Assembly: GCA_012961645.1 (NCBI GenBank)
Contig: DTYY01000312.1
Span: 1 to 5,273 of the forward strand
Direction of reading: 5' to 3'
Source: Methanosarcinales archaeon
Lineage (GTDB): Archaea > Halobacteriota > Methanosarcinia > Methanosarcinales > Methanogasteraceae
Length of the DNA stretch: 5,273 nt
Shown here: positions 1 through 5,223 of the stretch, in pieces
Position numbering within the stretch: position 1 is the first letter of the stretch
How the letters are laid out: the number at the start of each line of letters is the position of its first letter
The notes under the pieces: model-generated
Databases searched by the model: none
What the model was told of the DNA's origin: nothing
Seen by the model: only the letters and a program-made list of their open reading frames with translations
Made by a program: the position numbers and the translations under genes

Positions 1-567
1 GGCGGTGCGCTCTCCGCGGTATCAGAGACGAAAGCACAGGTCGCTTTCATCGGTGTTGGCGAGACTCCTGACGACCTCGAAAAGTTCGAGACCGACCGAT
101 TCATCTCAAAACTGCTCGGCATGGGCGATATCAAGACACTGATCGAGCGTGCTGAGGAAGCGTTCACCGATGAAGAGATCGATGTCGATAAGATGATGCA
201 GGGCAAGTTCACGCTGAAGGACATGTACTCCCAGCTGGATGCGATGAACAAGATGGGACCACTCAAGCAGGTGATGCAGATGCTACCGGTCGGCGGCATA
301 GGCAACATCTCAGATGATGTGTATGGCGAGACCTCTGATAAGATGGCTGGATACAAAGTCATCATGGACTCGATGACCGAAGCCGAACTGCTCGATCCGA
401 AGATCGTTGACAGTTCACGCGTCAAGCGGATCGCACGTGGCTCTGGCACGAACATCGAGAGTGTGAGGGAACTACTGAAATATCACAGGATGATGCAGAA
501 GGCGATGAAAGGGCTCCGTGGCGGCAGGTTCAATATACAGAAGATGATGAAGAAGCTCGGTATGTGA
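1..567 (+). CDS. srp54: Signal recognition particle protein SRP54 (3' part, C-terminal end of G domain plus M domain)
   Basis: The reading frame is open from base 1 and gives 188 residues ending in TGA; the start lies outside the window. SRP54 is the cytosolic GTPase that binds signal peptides and SRP RNA and delivers ribosomes to the FtsY receptor. The fragment opens with GGALSAV, the end of the DTAKGGGALS-type segment of the G domain. It continues with [15 protein letters not shown], the closing G5 region, and [11 protein letters not shown], the linker into the M domain (from about visible residue 41). The M domain shows the methionine-rich stretch around [11 protein letters not shown] and KQVMQMLP, which form the signal-peptide groove. 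The RNA-binding helix-turn-helix, [20 protein letters not shown], lies at visible residues 139-158. The C-terminal tail is short and basic (KMMKKLGM). The next gene starts 16 nt downstream on the same strand, suggesting co-transcription. Identification is firm; only the 5' end is missing. Confidence 0.96.
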   Translation, partial: GGALSAVSETKAQVAFIGVGETPDDLEKFETDRFISKLLGMGDIKTLIERAEEAFTDEEIDVDKMMQGKFTLKDMYSQLDAMNKMGPLKQVMQMLPVGGIGNISDDVYGETSDKMAGYKVIMDSMTEAELLDPKIVDSSRVKRIARGSGTNIESVRELLKYHRMMQKAMKGLRGGRFNIQKMMKKLGM

Positions 568-583
568 GCGGGGGCAAGCCCGG

Positions 584-1561
584 ATGAAAGTTGCGGTCGT
601 TGAAGGGGATGGGATCGGAAAAGAGGTCGTTTCAGCCGCGCTGAAGGTGCTGGATGCACTCTCGCTCGATATCGAAGAAGTTCCGGTCGAGATAGGATAT
701 GGTAAGTGGAAACGCACCGGCAAAGCGATAACAGAGGACGATTTCGATATCTTTGAATCTTGCGACTGTATATTCTTTGGTGCGATCACAACACCACCTG
801 ATCCGGACTACAAAAGCGTTCTTGTCAGAATCAGGCAGAAGTTCGATCTGTATGCCAACATAAGACCGATCAAAGGTATGGGGGTCGGCGAGAATATCGA
901 TTTTACCATCGTCCGCGAGAACACCGAGGGTATGTACTCAGGCGTCGAACAGGTCTTCCCTGATGCCGTGCACTCGACGCGTGTCATCACCCGCAGGGGC
1001 AGCGAGCGCATCGCAGAATATGCATGCTCGCTTGCCAGAGGGAAACGCCTGACCATAGTGCACAAAGCCAACATACTGAAGTCATGCCGTCTCTTCAGAG
1101 ACGTCTGCATCGGTGTCGCAGACCGGCACAAGATCTTATGGGAGGATATGCTCGTTGATGCTGTCGCGCACCGTCTGGTACTGGATCCTGAACGGTTTGA
1201 GTTGATCGTGACAACGAACCTCTTCGGAGATATCCTGAGTGATATGGCTGCCGCGCTCATCGGCGGACTTGGTCTCTGCGCAAGCGCAAATATAGGGGAG
1301 GATTATGCTTTATTTGAGCCAGTGCATGGCAGCGCACCCGATATCGCTGGTAAAGGACTTGCAAACCCGGTTGCAGCAATCCTGAGCCTTGCGATGATGC
1401 TTAAGTGGTTCGGAAGGGTAGAAGAGTCTGATGCGGTGCATGATGCGGTCTCTCGCGTCCTGGCTGGCGGTATCACGACTCCCGATCTTGGCGGTCGCTA
1501 CTCGACAGCAGAGGTTGCAGAGGCGGTCGCTGCTGCAATCGAAAAAGAGCAAGCAACATAG
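584..1561 (+). CDS. NAD-dependent beta-decarboxylating dehydrogenase (isopropylmalate/homoisocitrate dehydrogenase, LeuB/AksF type)
   Basis: Complete 325-residue member of the isocitrate/isopropylmalate dehydrogenase family, of the usual archaeal length. These enzymes oxidise and decarboxylate a 3-substituted malate with Mg2+ and NAD(P). The N-terminus VAVVEGDGIGKEV (residues 3-15) is the family start and supports ATG at 584. Substrate-binding positions visible are R84, R94, R111 and Y118 (RENTEGMYSG), with K161 in HKAN. Metal-binding positions are D192, D216 and D220, the last two in NLFGDILSD, part of the PROSITE family signature. The cofactor loop is HGSAPDIAGKGLANP; its Asp253 fits NAD rather than NADP. 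In methanogens this family includes LeuB (leucine) and AksF (homoisocitrate series for 2-oxosuberate and coenzyme B). YKS before the first arginine (S78) and FGAIT (residues 65-69) look more like AksF as I recall it, while KRTGKA and RENTEGMYSG resemble archaeal LeuB. The substrate is therefore open. An isocitrate dehydrogenase role is less likely. Confidence 0.92.
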   Translation: MKVAVVEGDGIGKEVVSAALKVLDALSLDIEEVPVEIGYGKWKRTGKAITEDDFDIFESCDCIFFGAITTPPDPDYKSVLVRIRQKFDLYANIRPIKGMGVGENIDFTIVRENTEGMYSGVEQVFPDAVHSTRVITRRGSERIAEYACSLARGKRLTIVHKANILKSCRLFRDVCIGVADRHKILWEDMLVDAVAHRLVLDPERFELIVTTNLFGDILSDMAAALIGGLGLCASANIGEDYALFEPVHGSAPDIAGKGLANPVAAILSLAMMLKWFGRVEESDAVHDAVSRVLAGGITTPDLGGRYSTAEVAEAVAAAIEKEQAT

Positions 1562-1568
1562 TTATATA
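1562..1568 (+). promoter_or_regulatory. Candidate archaeal TATA box (box A) for the DUF424 to zinc-ribbon gene block
   Basis: TTATATA lies directly after the dehydrogenase stop codon, and the only non-coding gap before the five-gene block starts here. It matches the archaeal box A core. A start of transcription about 25 nt downstream would fall near 1590 and give a leader of roughly 55 nt before the ATG at 1646. A second, weaker A/T-rich candidate is GTTATAG at 1595-1601, which would place the start near 1625, and TTAAAAA at 1585-1591 is a third. I cannot decide between them from sequence alone. Confidence 0.4.
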
Positions 1569-1571
1569 CCA

Positions 1572-1587
1572 TAACGTGAAAACGTTA
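1572..1587. promoter_or_regulatory. 16-nt perfect dyad (TAACGT-GAAA-ACGTTA), possible operator or small hairpin
   Basis: Six-base arms TAACGT (1572-1577) and ACGTTA (1582-1587) flank GAAA. The arms are perfectly complementary. The dyad sits between the TATA-like box at 1562-1568 and the predicted transcription start, where archaeal repressors often bind. As RNA it would be a 6-bp stem closed by a GNRA-class tetraloop, but it is not followed by a U-tract, which argues against a terminator for the dehydrogenase. The regulator is unknown. Confidence 0.4.
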
Positions 1588-1635
1588 AAAATTAGTTATA
1601 GATCTCCTTCGATTGGCATTTTGATCGATAATATC

Positions 1636-1640
1636 GGTGG
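1636..1640 (+). promoter_or_regulatory. Ribosome binding site deciding the DUF424 start
   Basis: GGTGG lies 5 nt before the ATG at 1646 and matches the archaeal anti-Shine-Dalgarno sequence. It overlaps an in-frame GTG at 1637, which would add three residues. The correctly spaced site and the family N-terminus (MYIK) favour the ATG. Confidence 0.65.
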
Positions 1641-1645
1641 GAATC

Positions 1646-1969
1646 ATGTATATCAAGGCACATACATTCGGTGAAACTCTGCTGGTTGCAATATGTGACC
1701 GTGAGTTGATCGGACAGACCCTCAGCGATGGCGCATTGACCCTCGAAGTATCTGAATTCTTCTACAAAGGTGAGATATCGACCCCAACCGAGGTCAGGGA
1801 TATGCTGACGCGTGCAACGATTGCCAATCTCGTTGGCAGGCGAACCATTGAACATGCGCTCGAGGGTGGTTTCATAACAGAAGACAATATGCTCATAATC
1901 GACGGCGTGCCACATGCTCAGATGATGATATATGATGGCTTCGCAGACGAGGCGGGCGAGAGGACGTGA
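1646..1969 (+). CDS. DUF424 family archaeal protein, function unknown
   Basis: A 107-residue protein matching the archaeal DUF424 family (COG2412) in length and layout. The N-terminal beta-rich part reads MYIKAHTFGETLLVAICDRE, followed by LIGQTLSDGALTLEVSEFFYKGE (residues 21-43). A helical middle contains RATIANLVGRRTIEHAL (residues 56-72), and the most conserved part is the C-terminal IDGVPHAQMMIYDGF (residues 85-99). There are no membrane segments or cysteine-based metal site; the single cysteine is C17. The family is widespread in archaea and has no established role to my knowledge. The gene leads a same-strand block and its TGA overlaps the GTG start of the next gene by 4 nt, so translation is probably coupled. 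Family assignment is strong; function is not assigned. Confidence 0.88.
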   Translation: MYIKAHTFGETLLVAICDRELIGQTLSDGALTLEVSEFFYKGEISTPTEVRDMLTRATIANLVGRRTIEHALEGGFITEDNMLIIDGVPHAQMMIYDGFADEAGERT

Positions 1970-2799
1970 TTGACATATCAGAAGAACCCGAAGGATCAGA
2001 AGAACATAACAATAACAACAAAAAGACCGAACAGACCCAACCGCAGTCCGATGCGAAACCATCCTCCGATGCAGGGATTCCGAGCAAGGGCATCAAGATC
2101 TGGGATGAAACCACGCTGGTCAGTGCGGTCATCGCAAAACACAGGCGTCTGCTCGATGCATACAGAGGTGAGTTTGGGGTTCTTGATCCAAAGGTGTCTG
2201 AACTGTTGGGGCAGTCCGGCGAGGAGCGGGATGAGCGTAACAAGATCAACGAGCATGTTGCCGAATTGAAGGACAAACGGCAGCTGCTATATCATCAGGC
2301 AAAACAACTCAGAATCGAGATGTTCGATCTGATCAATGCCAGGCAGAGCGCGCGGAAGCACGAACAGGAGATGACGCGTCTGCAGAAAGACATCGAAACG
2401 CTGGACTGGAAACTTCAGACAACGGTCATGGGCATCAAGAAAGAGCGTGAGATCGTTGAAAAGATCAAGAAACTTTCCAAACGGATCGATGAGATAAATG
2501 AGATCCGTTCTGGCGACGGAACCGATACTGTTGATGAAACGATCAAGTTTATGTCTTCAAATATCGCTATGATGATAGAAGAAGCAGATAAATGCCACAA
2601 CGAGATTGTTTCTATCGCAGATCAATCCCAGGAGCACCATGAGTCATTCGTCGGATATGTAGAGCAACTGAAAGAGGTGCGTGGGCGGCACATCTGGCTG
2701 AAGACCAGGATCGATAGTCATGTTGCTGCGGTTGATTATTGGGAGGATAAACAAAAGGCGATGGCGGCAGAAGGGGCAGGAGACGATCATGATGGCTGA
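1966..2799 (+). CDS. Coiled-coil protein, COG1340 type (paralog 1)
   Basis: A 277-residue, highly charged protein. Residues 1-42 are low-complexity and probably disordered (acidic, then Asn/Lys/Gln/Ser/Pro-rich with NNNN). From about residue 50 to 265 it is predicted almost wholly helical with heptad-like spacing. Landmarks of the archaeal COG1340 coiled-coil family are RDERNKINEHVAELKDKR (88-105), LDWKLQTTVMGIKKEREIV (146-164) and the histidine-bearing segment HNEIVSIADQSQEHHESF (211-228). There is no signal peptide or membrane segment, so it is presumably cytosolic. GTG at 1966 is the only reasonable in-frame start: it overlaps the previous stop in the classic GTGA arrangement and has GAGAGG at 1958-1963 just upstream. 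Relatives have sometimes carried the label phosphoserine phosphatase, but no phosphatase motif (DxDxT/V) is visible. It is paralogous to the next gene but lacks its C-terminal motif. Biochemical function is unknown; a structural or scaffolding role is inference. Confidence 0.85.
   Translation: MIDISEEPEGSEEHNNNNKKTEQTQPQSDAKPSSDAGIPSKGIKIWDETTLVSAVIAKHRRLLDAYRGEFGVLDPKVSELLGQSGEERDERNKINEHVAELKDKRQLLYHQAKQLRIEMFDLINARQSARKHEQEMTRLQKDIETLDWKLQTTVMGIKKEREIVEKIKKLSKRIDEINEIRSGDGTDTVDETIKFMSSNIAMMIEEADKCHNEIVSIADQSQEHHESFVGYVEQLKEVRGRHIWLKTRIDSHVAAVDYWEDKQKAMAAEGAGDDHDG
2779..2782 (+). promoter_or_regulatory. Ribosome binding site deciding the start of coiled-coil paralog 2
   Basis: GGAG lies 6 nt before the ATG at 2789, inside the last codons of the previous gene. 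An in-frame ATG at 2720 would add 23 residues, but that stretch translates to an unrelated basic peptide and lies deep within the upstream gene. The site therefore supports 2789 (or the adjacent ATG at 2792). Confidence 0.6.
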
Positions 2800-3730
2800 A
2801 GATTCCAACTCACCAGAAACCATGAGTAATATGACTGAAAAGGAATTAAAGAGCCATATAAACCTCCTCAGACAGCAAATAGACCGTTTGAACAAGGAGA
2901 TAAGAAAATCAATCGAAGAAGTCAAATTACATCGCGGATCGATCGATGAACTGCGAGACAAACGCGACGAGTTCAATGCGAAGGTTAAGGAATATGCTGT
3001 CAAGGCAGAGGCTTGCAGAAAGGCCCGGGATGCCATCAATCAGAAGATTGCAGATCTGAAAAACCCCAGAAGCGAGATACAGGAGCAGATAAACCAGCAT
3101 CGGAGTCAGCTGGATCAGTTGAAAGCCAGACGCGACGAACTCAATTCGATTGCGAAGATGCAGACTTCAAGTCTTGAAAAAGCTTATGCAAACGAGCTAT
3201 ATGTCTTTATTCATGCTGATATCCCGTTAAAACATGAGATAGACTCCATGGAACGGCTGAAACAACTGGGTGAGAGATTGGGTGTGAGCAGAGAAGCCGA
3301 TGTGATCCACAGCGAACTCACACCGGTCTACAAGGAGATACGGGCGCTGCGTAAGACCGGCGATCAGATACATCAGGATATCCAGAGCCTTGCAGAGGAG
3401 TCTCAGAAACATCACGACGATTTACTCGGCATATACAAGGATCTGGATCTCGTTCGCAAGGAGGCGAACCTGTATCACACGCAATTAAAAGAGAAATACC
3501 GCATCACCAAGCCGATCAGTAAATCAATCGATGCAAACAAGGCAGCGGTTGCGAGTTTGCGGGACGAGTTATCCATGTATCTTGATGCACTCAAGGAGAT
3601 GCAACTGCCAGATGATGCAGAAAACGATGGGGAACACGAGATCGCACTGGAGAAGTTCAAGGCGACCGGGCGCATGAGCTTAAAGGAACTTCAGGTGTTG
3701 ATGGAACATAATGATATCACGTTCGATTGA
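2789..3730 (+). CDS. Coiled-coil protein, COG1340 type (paralog 2)
   Basis: A 313-residue charged, helical protein starting at ATG 2789 and overlapping the upstream stop by 11 nt. A short polar N-terminus (1-15) precedes a long coiled coil (about 16-135). RDxxN recurs there at R59, R80 and R115, spaced 21 and 35 residues, both multiples of seven. A less regular segment with YVFIHADIPLKHEI (138-151) interrupts the helix. A second coiled region (about 175-270) holds HQDIQSLAEESQKHHDDL (195-212), the counterpart of 211-228 in the upstream protein. An acidic linker (275-284) leads to a compact tail, ALEKFKATGRMSLKELQVLM (286-305), a short helix-Gly-helix motif typical of COG1340-like proteins and absent from paralog 1. 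No signal peptide, transmembrane segment or enzyme motif is seen. It may form homo- or hetero-coiled coils with its neighbour; this is inference. Function is unknown. Confidence 0.86.
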   Translation: MMAEDSNSPETMSNMTEKELKSHINLLRQQIDRLNKEIRKSIEEVKLHRGSIDELRDKRDEFNAKVKEYAVKAEACRKARDAINQKIADLKNPRSEIQEQINQHRSQLDQLKARRDELNSIAKMQTSSLEKAYANELYVFIHADIPLKHEIDSMERLKQLGERLGVSREADVIHSELTPVYKEIRALRKTGDQIHQDIQSLAEESQKHHDDLLGIYKDLDLVRKEANLYHTQLKEKYRITKPISKSIDANKAAVASLRDELSMYLDALKEMQLPDDAENDGEHEIALEKFKATGRMSLKELQVLMEHNDITFD

Positions 3731-4805
3731 TATACAGACTGTTGCGATCGATGTGGGCGCCGGAACGCAGGATATTCTGATATATGACAGCAAGAAGCAG
3801 ATCGAGCAGTGTTTCAAGATGGTTTTACCATCACAGACGGTTATCGTGGCAAAAAGTATCAGAAATGCCACGCATCTGGGCAGGGACATCTTCCTCACCG
3901 GGGGGGTGATGGGGGGCGGCGCCTGCGTCCGTGCCGTAAAAAAGCATTTGAAAGCCGGGTTGCAGGTTTATTCAACAAAAGATGCTGCAAAGACGATTTA
4001 TGACGATCTTGATCGTGTGAGCGATCTTGGCGTGATCTTAGTGCCGCAGAACACGGAACCCAAGACCGATGCAGTTCGCATCGAAACAGGGGACATCGAT
4101 CTACCCGCGATCAAACGAATGCTCGGATTGTTCGGCGTGGATATGCCTGAGACGTTTGCGGTTGCCGTGCAGGATCATGGCGAAAGCATGGGAAGCAACC
4201 GAATATTCAGATTCGAGCATCTAAGAAAGGTGATAGACGATGGGGGCGATCTGCGATCGTTCGTCTACACTCCAGAAACGATTCCTGCGTATCTCACGCG
4301 CATGAGCGCGGTCGCGTGGTCGCTGTCGCTTGCAGAGGCAGACGGTGGTAATGTCGATGACGTCGGCGTGGTTGTGATGGATACCGGACCTGCAGCGGTA
4401 TTCGGGGCGGCATACGCCGCAGAAGACCCATCTAAGCCAACAATTGTTGTGAATATCGGAAACGGGCACACGCTATGCGCGATACTGATGGATGACCGCA
4501 TCACAGGCATATTCGAGCACCATACAAGACAGATAACGATCGAGACGCTCGATATCTACGTGGAAAAACTCGCTGCAGGAACGCTGACGTTCGAGGAGGT
4601 GTTTGAGAGCGGTGGGCACGGATGTCATATCAGGGAAGCCCCTGGCGAGCTACCACAGATCATCGTTACCGGACCGAACCGGAAAATCGCTGAGCAGAGC
4701 AGGCACGATATCGTCTTTGCCGCGCCGTACGGCGATATGATGCTTACCGGATGTTTCGGTCTGATCGAAGGGCTATTGTCTACAAGGGGTGCGGATCGTG
4801 GCTGA
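3711..4805 (+). CDS. DUF1786 family protein, actin/Hsp70-like (ASKHA) fold, function unknown
   Basis: A 364-residue protein matching the archaeal DUF1786 family (COG4012), sometimes labelled a putative pyruvate formate-lyase activating enzyme. No radical-SAM CxxxCxxC motif is present, so that label is unsupported. Nucleotide-fold features are AIDVGAGTQDILIYD (12-26), a phosphate-1-like loop, and VVVMDTGPAAVFGAAY (220-235) or VVNIGNGHTLCAIL (246-259), phosphate-2-like segments. TGGVMGGGA (63-71) is a glycine-rich loop characteristic of the family. Other conserved-looking stretches are AVQDHGES (152-159), FEHHT (268-272), VTGPNR (319-324) and AAPYGDMMLTGCFGLIEGL (337-355). ATP binding is inference from these motifs. 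ATG 3711 lies within the previous gene and overlaps its stop by 20 nt. Only a weak ribosome site (ATGGA, 3701-3705) precedes it, consistent with coupled translation. No other start keeps the first glycine loop. Confidence 0.88.
   Translation: MISRSIDIQTVAIDVGAGTQDILIYDSKKQIEQCFKMVLPSQTVIVAKSIRNATHLGRDIFLTGGVMGGGACVRAVKKHLKAGLQVYSTKDAAKTIYDDLDRVSDLGVILVPQNTEPKTDAVRIETGDIDLPAIKRMLGLFGVDMPETFAVAVQDHGESMGSNRIFRFEHLRKVIDDGGDLRSFVYTPETIPAYLTRMSAVAWSLSLAEADGGNVDDVGVVVMDTGPAAVFGAAYAAEDPSKPTIVVNIGNGHTLCAILMDDRITGIFEHHTRQITIETLDIYVEKLAAGTLTFEEVFESGGHGCHIREAPGELPQIIVTGPNRKIAEQSRHDIVFAAPYGDMMLTGCFGLIEGLLSTRGADRG
4786..4791 (+). promoter_or_regulatory. Ribosome binding site for the small zinc-ribbon gene
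   Basis: GGGGTG lies 6 nt before the GTG start at 4798. It is inside the final codons of the DUF1786 gene and supports the existence and start of the 54-codon gene. Confidence 0.55.
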
Positions 4806-4962
4806 AGCTGCAGGCACACGAAGAAGCCGTACGCTCCACGATCACAAATGCACGATCTGCGGCACATGGATGGAGACCACCATCAAGAAGAGCAAGAAAG
4901 GGGCAGAGATCGCCATGTACTTCTGTCCTGAGTGCGGTTTCTCGTACAGTCTGCAGGATTAG
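4798..4962 (+). CDS. Small zinc-ribbon protein (54 aa), function unknown
   Basis: A short gene starting with GTG at 4798 and ending with TAG at 4960-4962. The product is VAEAAGTRRSRTLHDHK followed by a zinc ribbon. Two CxxC knuckles, CTICG (C18, C21) and CPECG (C43, C46), are separated by 21 residues containing a basic loop (KKSKKG, 30-35). The N-terminal 17 residues are basic and probably flexible. Such a ribbon would bind one Zn2+ and commonly contacts nucleic acid or protein, but no specific family is recognised. It overlaps the DUF1786 stop by 8 nt and has a well-spaced ribosome site, so it appears to be the last cistron of the block. Its size makes it easy to omit. The paired, correctly spaced cysteines and the coupling argue that it is real. 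Confidence 0.83.
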   Translation: MAEAAGTRRSRTLHDHKCTICGTWMETTIKKSKKGAEIAMYFCPECGFSYSLQD

Positions 4963-4985
4963 ACCGTTGCAATAAAATGCATCAA

Positions 4986-4999
4986 TCTTTTGTAATTTC
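4986..4999 (+). terminator. Possible T-rich archaeal terminator of the plus-strand block
   Basis: TCTTTTGTAATTTC begins 23 nt after the zinc-ribbon stop. It is preceded only by a minimal hairpin (TGCA at 4968-4971 and 4978-4981). Archaeal termination can depend on T-rich tracts alone, so this is plausible but weak. Confidence 0.3.
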
Positions 5000-5142
5000 A
5001 GGCGGTTTATACGTGGCATAACGAGTTTGGAGACGGATTCGGCGAATATATGTGCAGATCTCAAATGCGAATTAGATGACTGATACAAATGACACAAATA
5101 CGGTAGATTTTGTTATATCGATTCATGCAATCAGTCCGACAT

Positions 5143-5158
5143 CCACGAAAATTCGCGG
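5143..5158 (-). other. Small secondary hairpin downstream of the thermosome terminator
   Basis: On the minus strand CCGCGA pairs with TCGTGG around a 4-nt loop (six pairs, one G-U). It lies beyond the U-tract of the main terminator and could be a backup element or chance. Confidence 0.25.
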
Positions 5159-5203
5159 CATCAAAAAAGAAAAGAAGAGCGCAAAAATCTTTTTTTGCGC
5201 TTT
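5159..5203 (-). terminator. Hairpin plus U-tract terminator of the thermosome gene
   Basis: Perfect 10-bp arms AGCGCAAAAA (5178-5187) and TTTTTGCGCT (5192-5201) flank a 4-nt loop. The stem can extend by one G-U and one A-U pair. Read on the minus strand, the stem starts about 21 nt after the thermosome stop and is followed by the pyrimidine-rich tract CTTCTTTTCTTTTTTGATG (5161-5179, partly within the stem base). This is a strong intrinsic-type terminator. On the plus strand the stem is followed by TTGGTGTGTTTT, so limited bidirectional action is possible. Confidence 0.75.
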
Positions 5204-5223
5204 GGTGTGTTTTACAGGAGCTT

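Larger units (their letters stand above)
4963..5223. other. Convergent intergenic region, no gene seen
   Basis: This 261-nt A/T-richer stretch separates the end of the plus-strand block from the end of the minus-strand thermosome gene. Apart from the terminator structures listed separately, I see no tRNA, no complete C/D-box pair and no ORF with coding character. A near-repeat of ACAAAT (5085-5090 and 5094-5099) is present but short. Confidence 0.6.

Noticed and set aside
808..1260. Long minus-strand ORFs opposite the dehydrogenase (also 1310-1552)
   Set aside because: They lie wholly antisense to a clearly conserved enzyme gene and show Ser/Arg/Cys-rich shadow composition.
1572..1600. Dyad as a factor-independent terminator for the dehydrogenase
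   Set aside because: The short A/T-containing stem is followed by AAAATTAG rather than a U-tract, so a regulatory reading fits better.
2720..2788. Upstream in-frame ATG extension of coiled-coil paralog 2
   Set aside because: The 23 added residues are an out-of-frame translation of the upstream gene's end. The well-spaced GGAG points to ATG 2789.
4221..4510. Minus-strand ORFs opposite the DUF1786 gene
   Set aside because: They are antisense to a conserved gene with no ribosome site or recognisable motif; shadows of plus-strand codon bias.
5064..5096. Possible C/D-box sRNA (AGATGAC and CTGA elements)
   Set aside because: The C box does not match RUGAUGA, and the elements are adjacent rather than enclosing a guide; no C'/D' pair is present.
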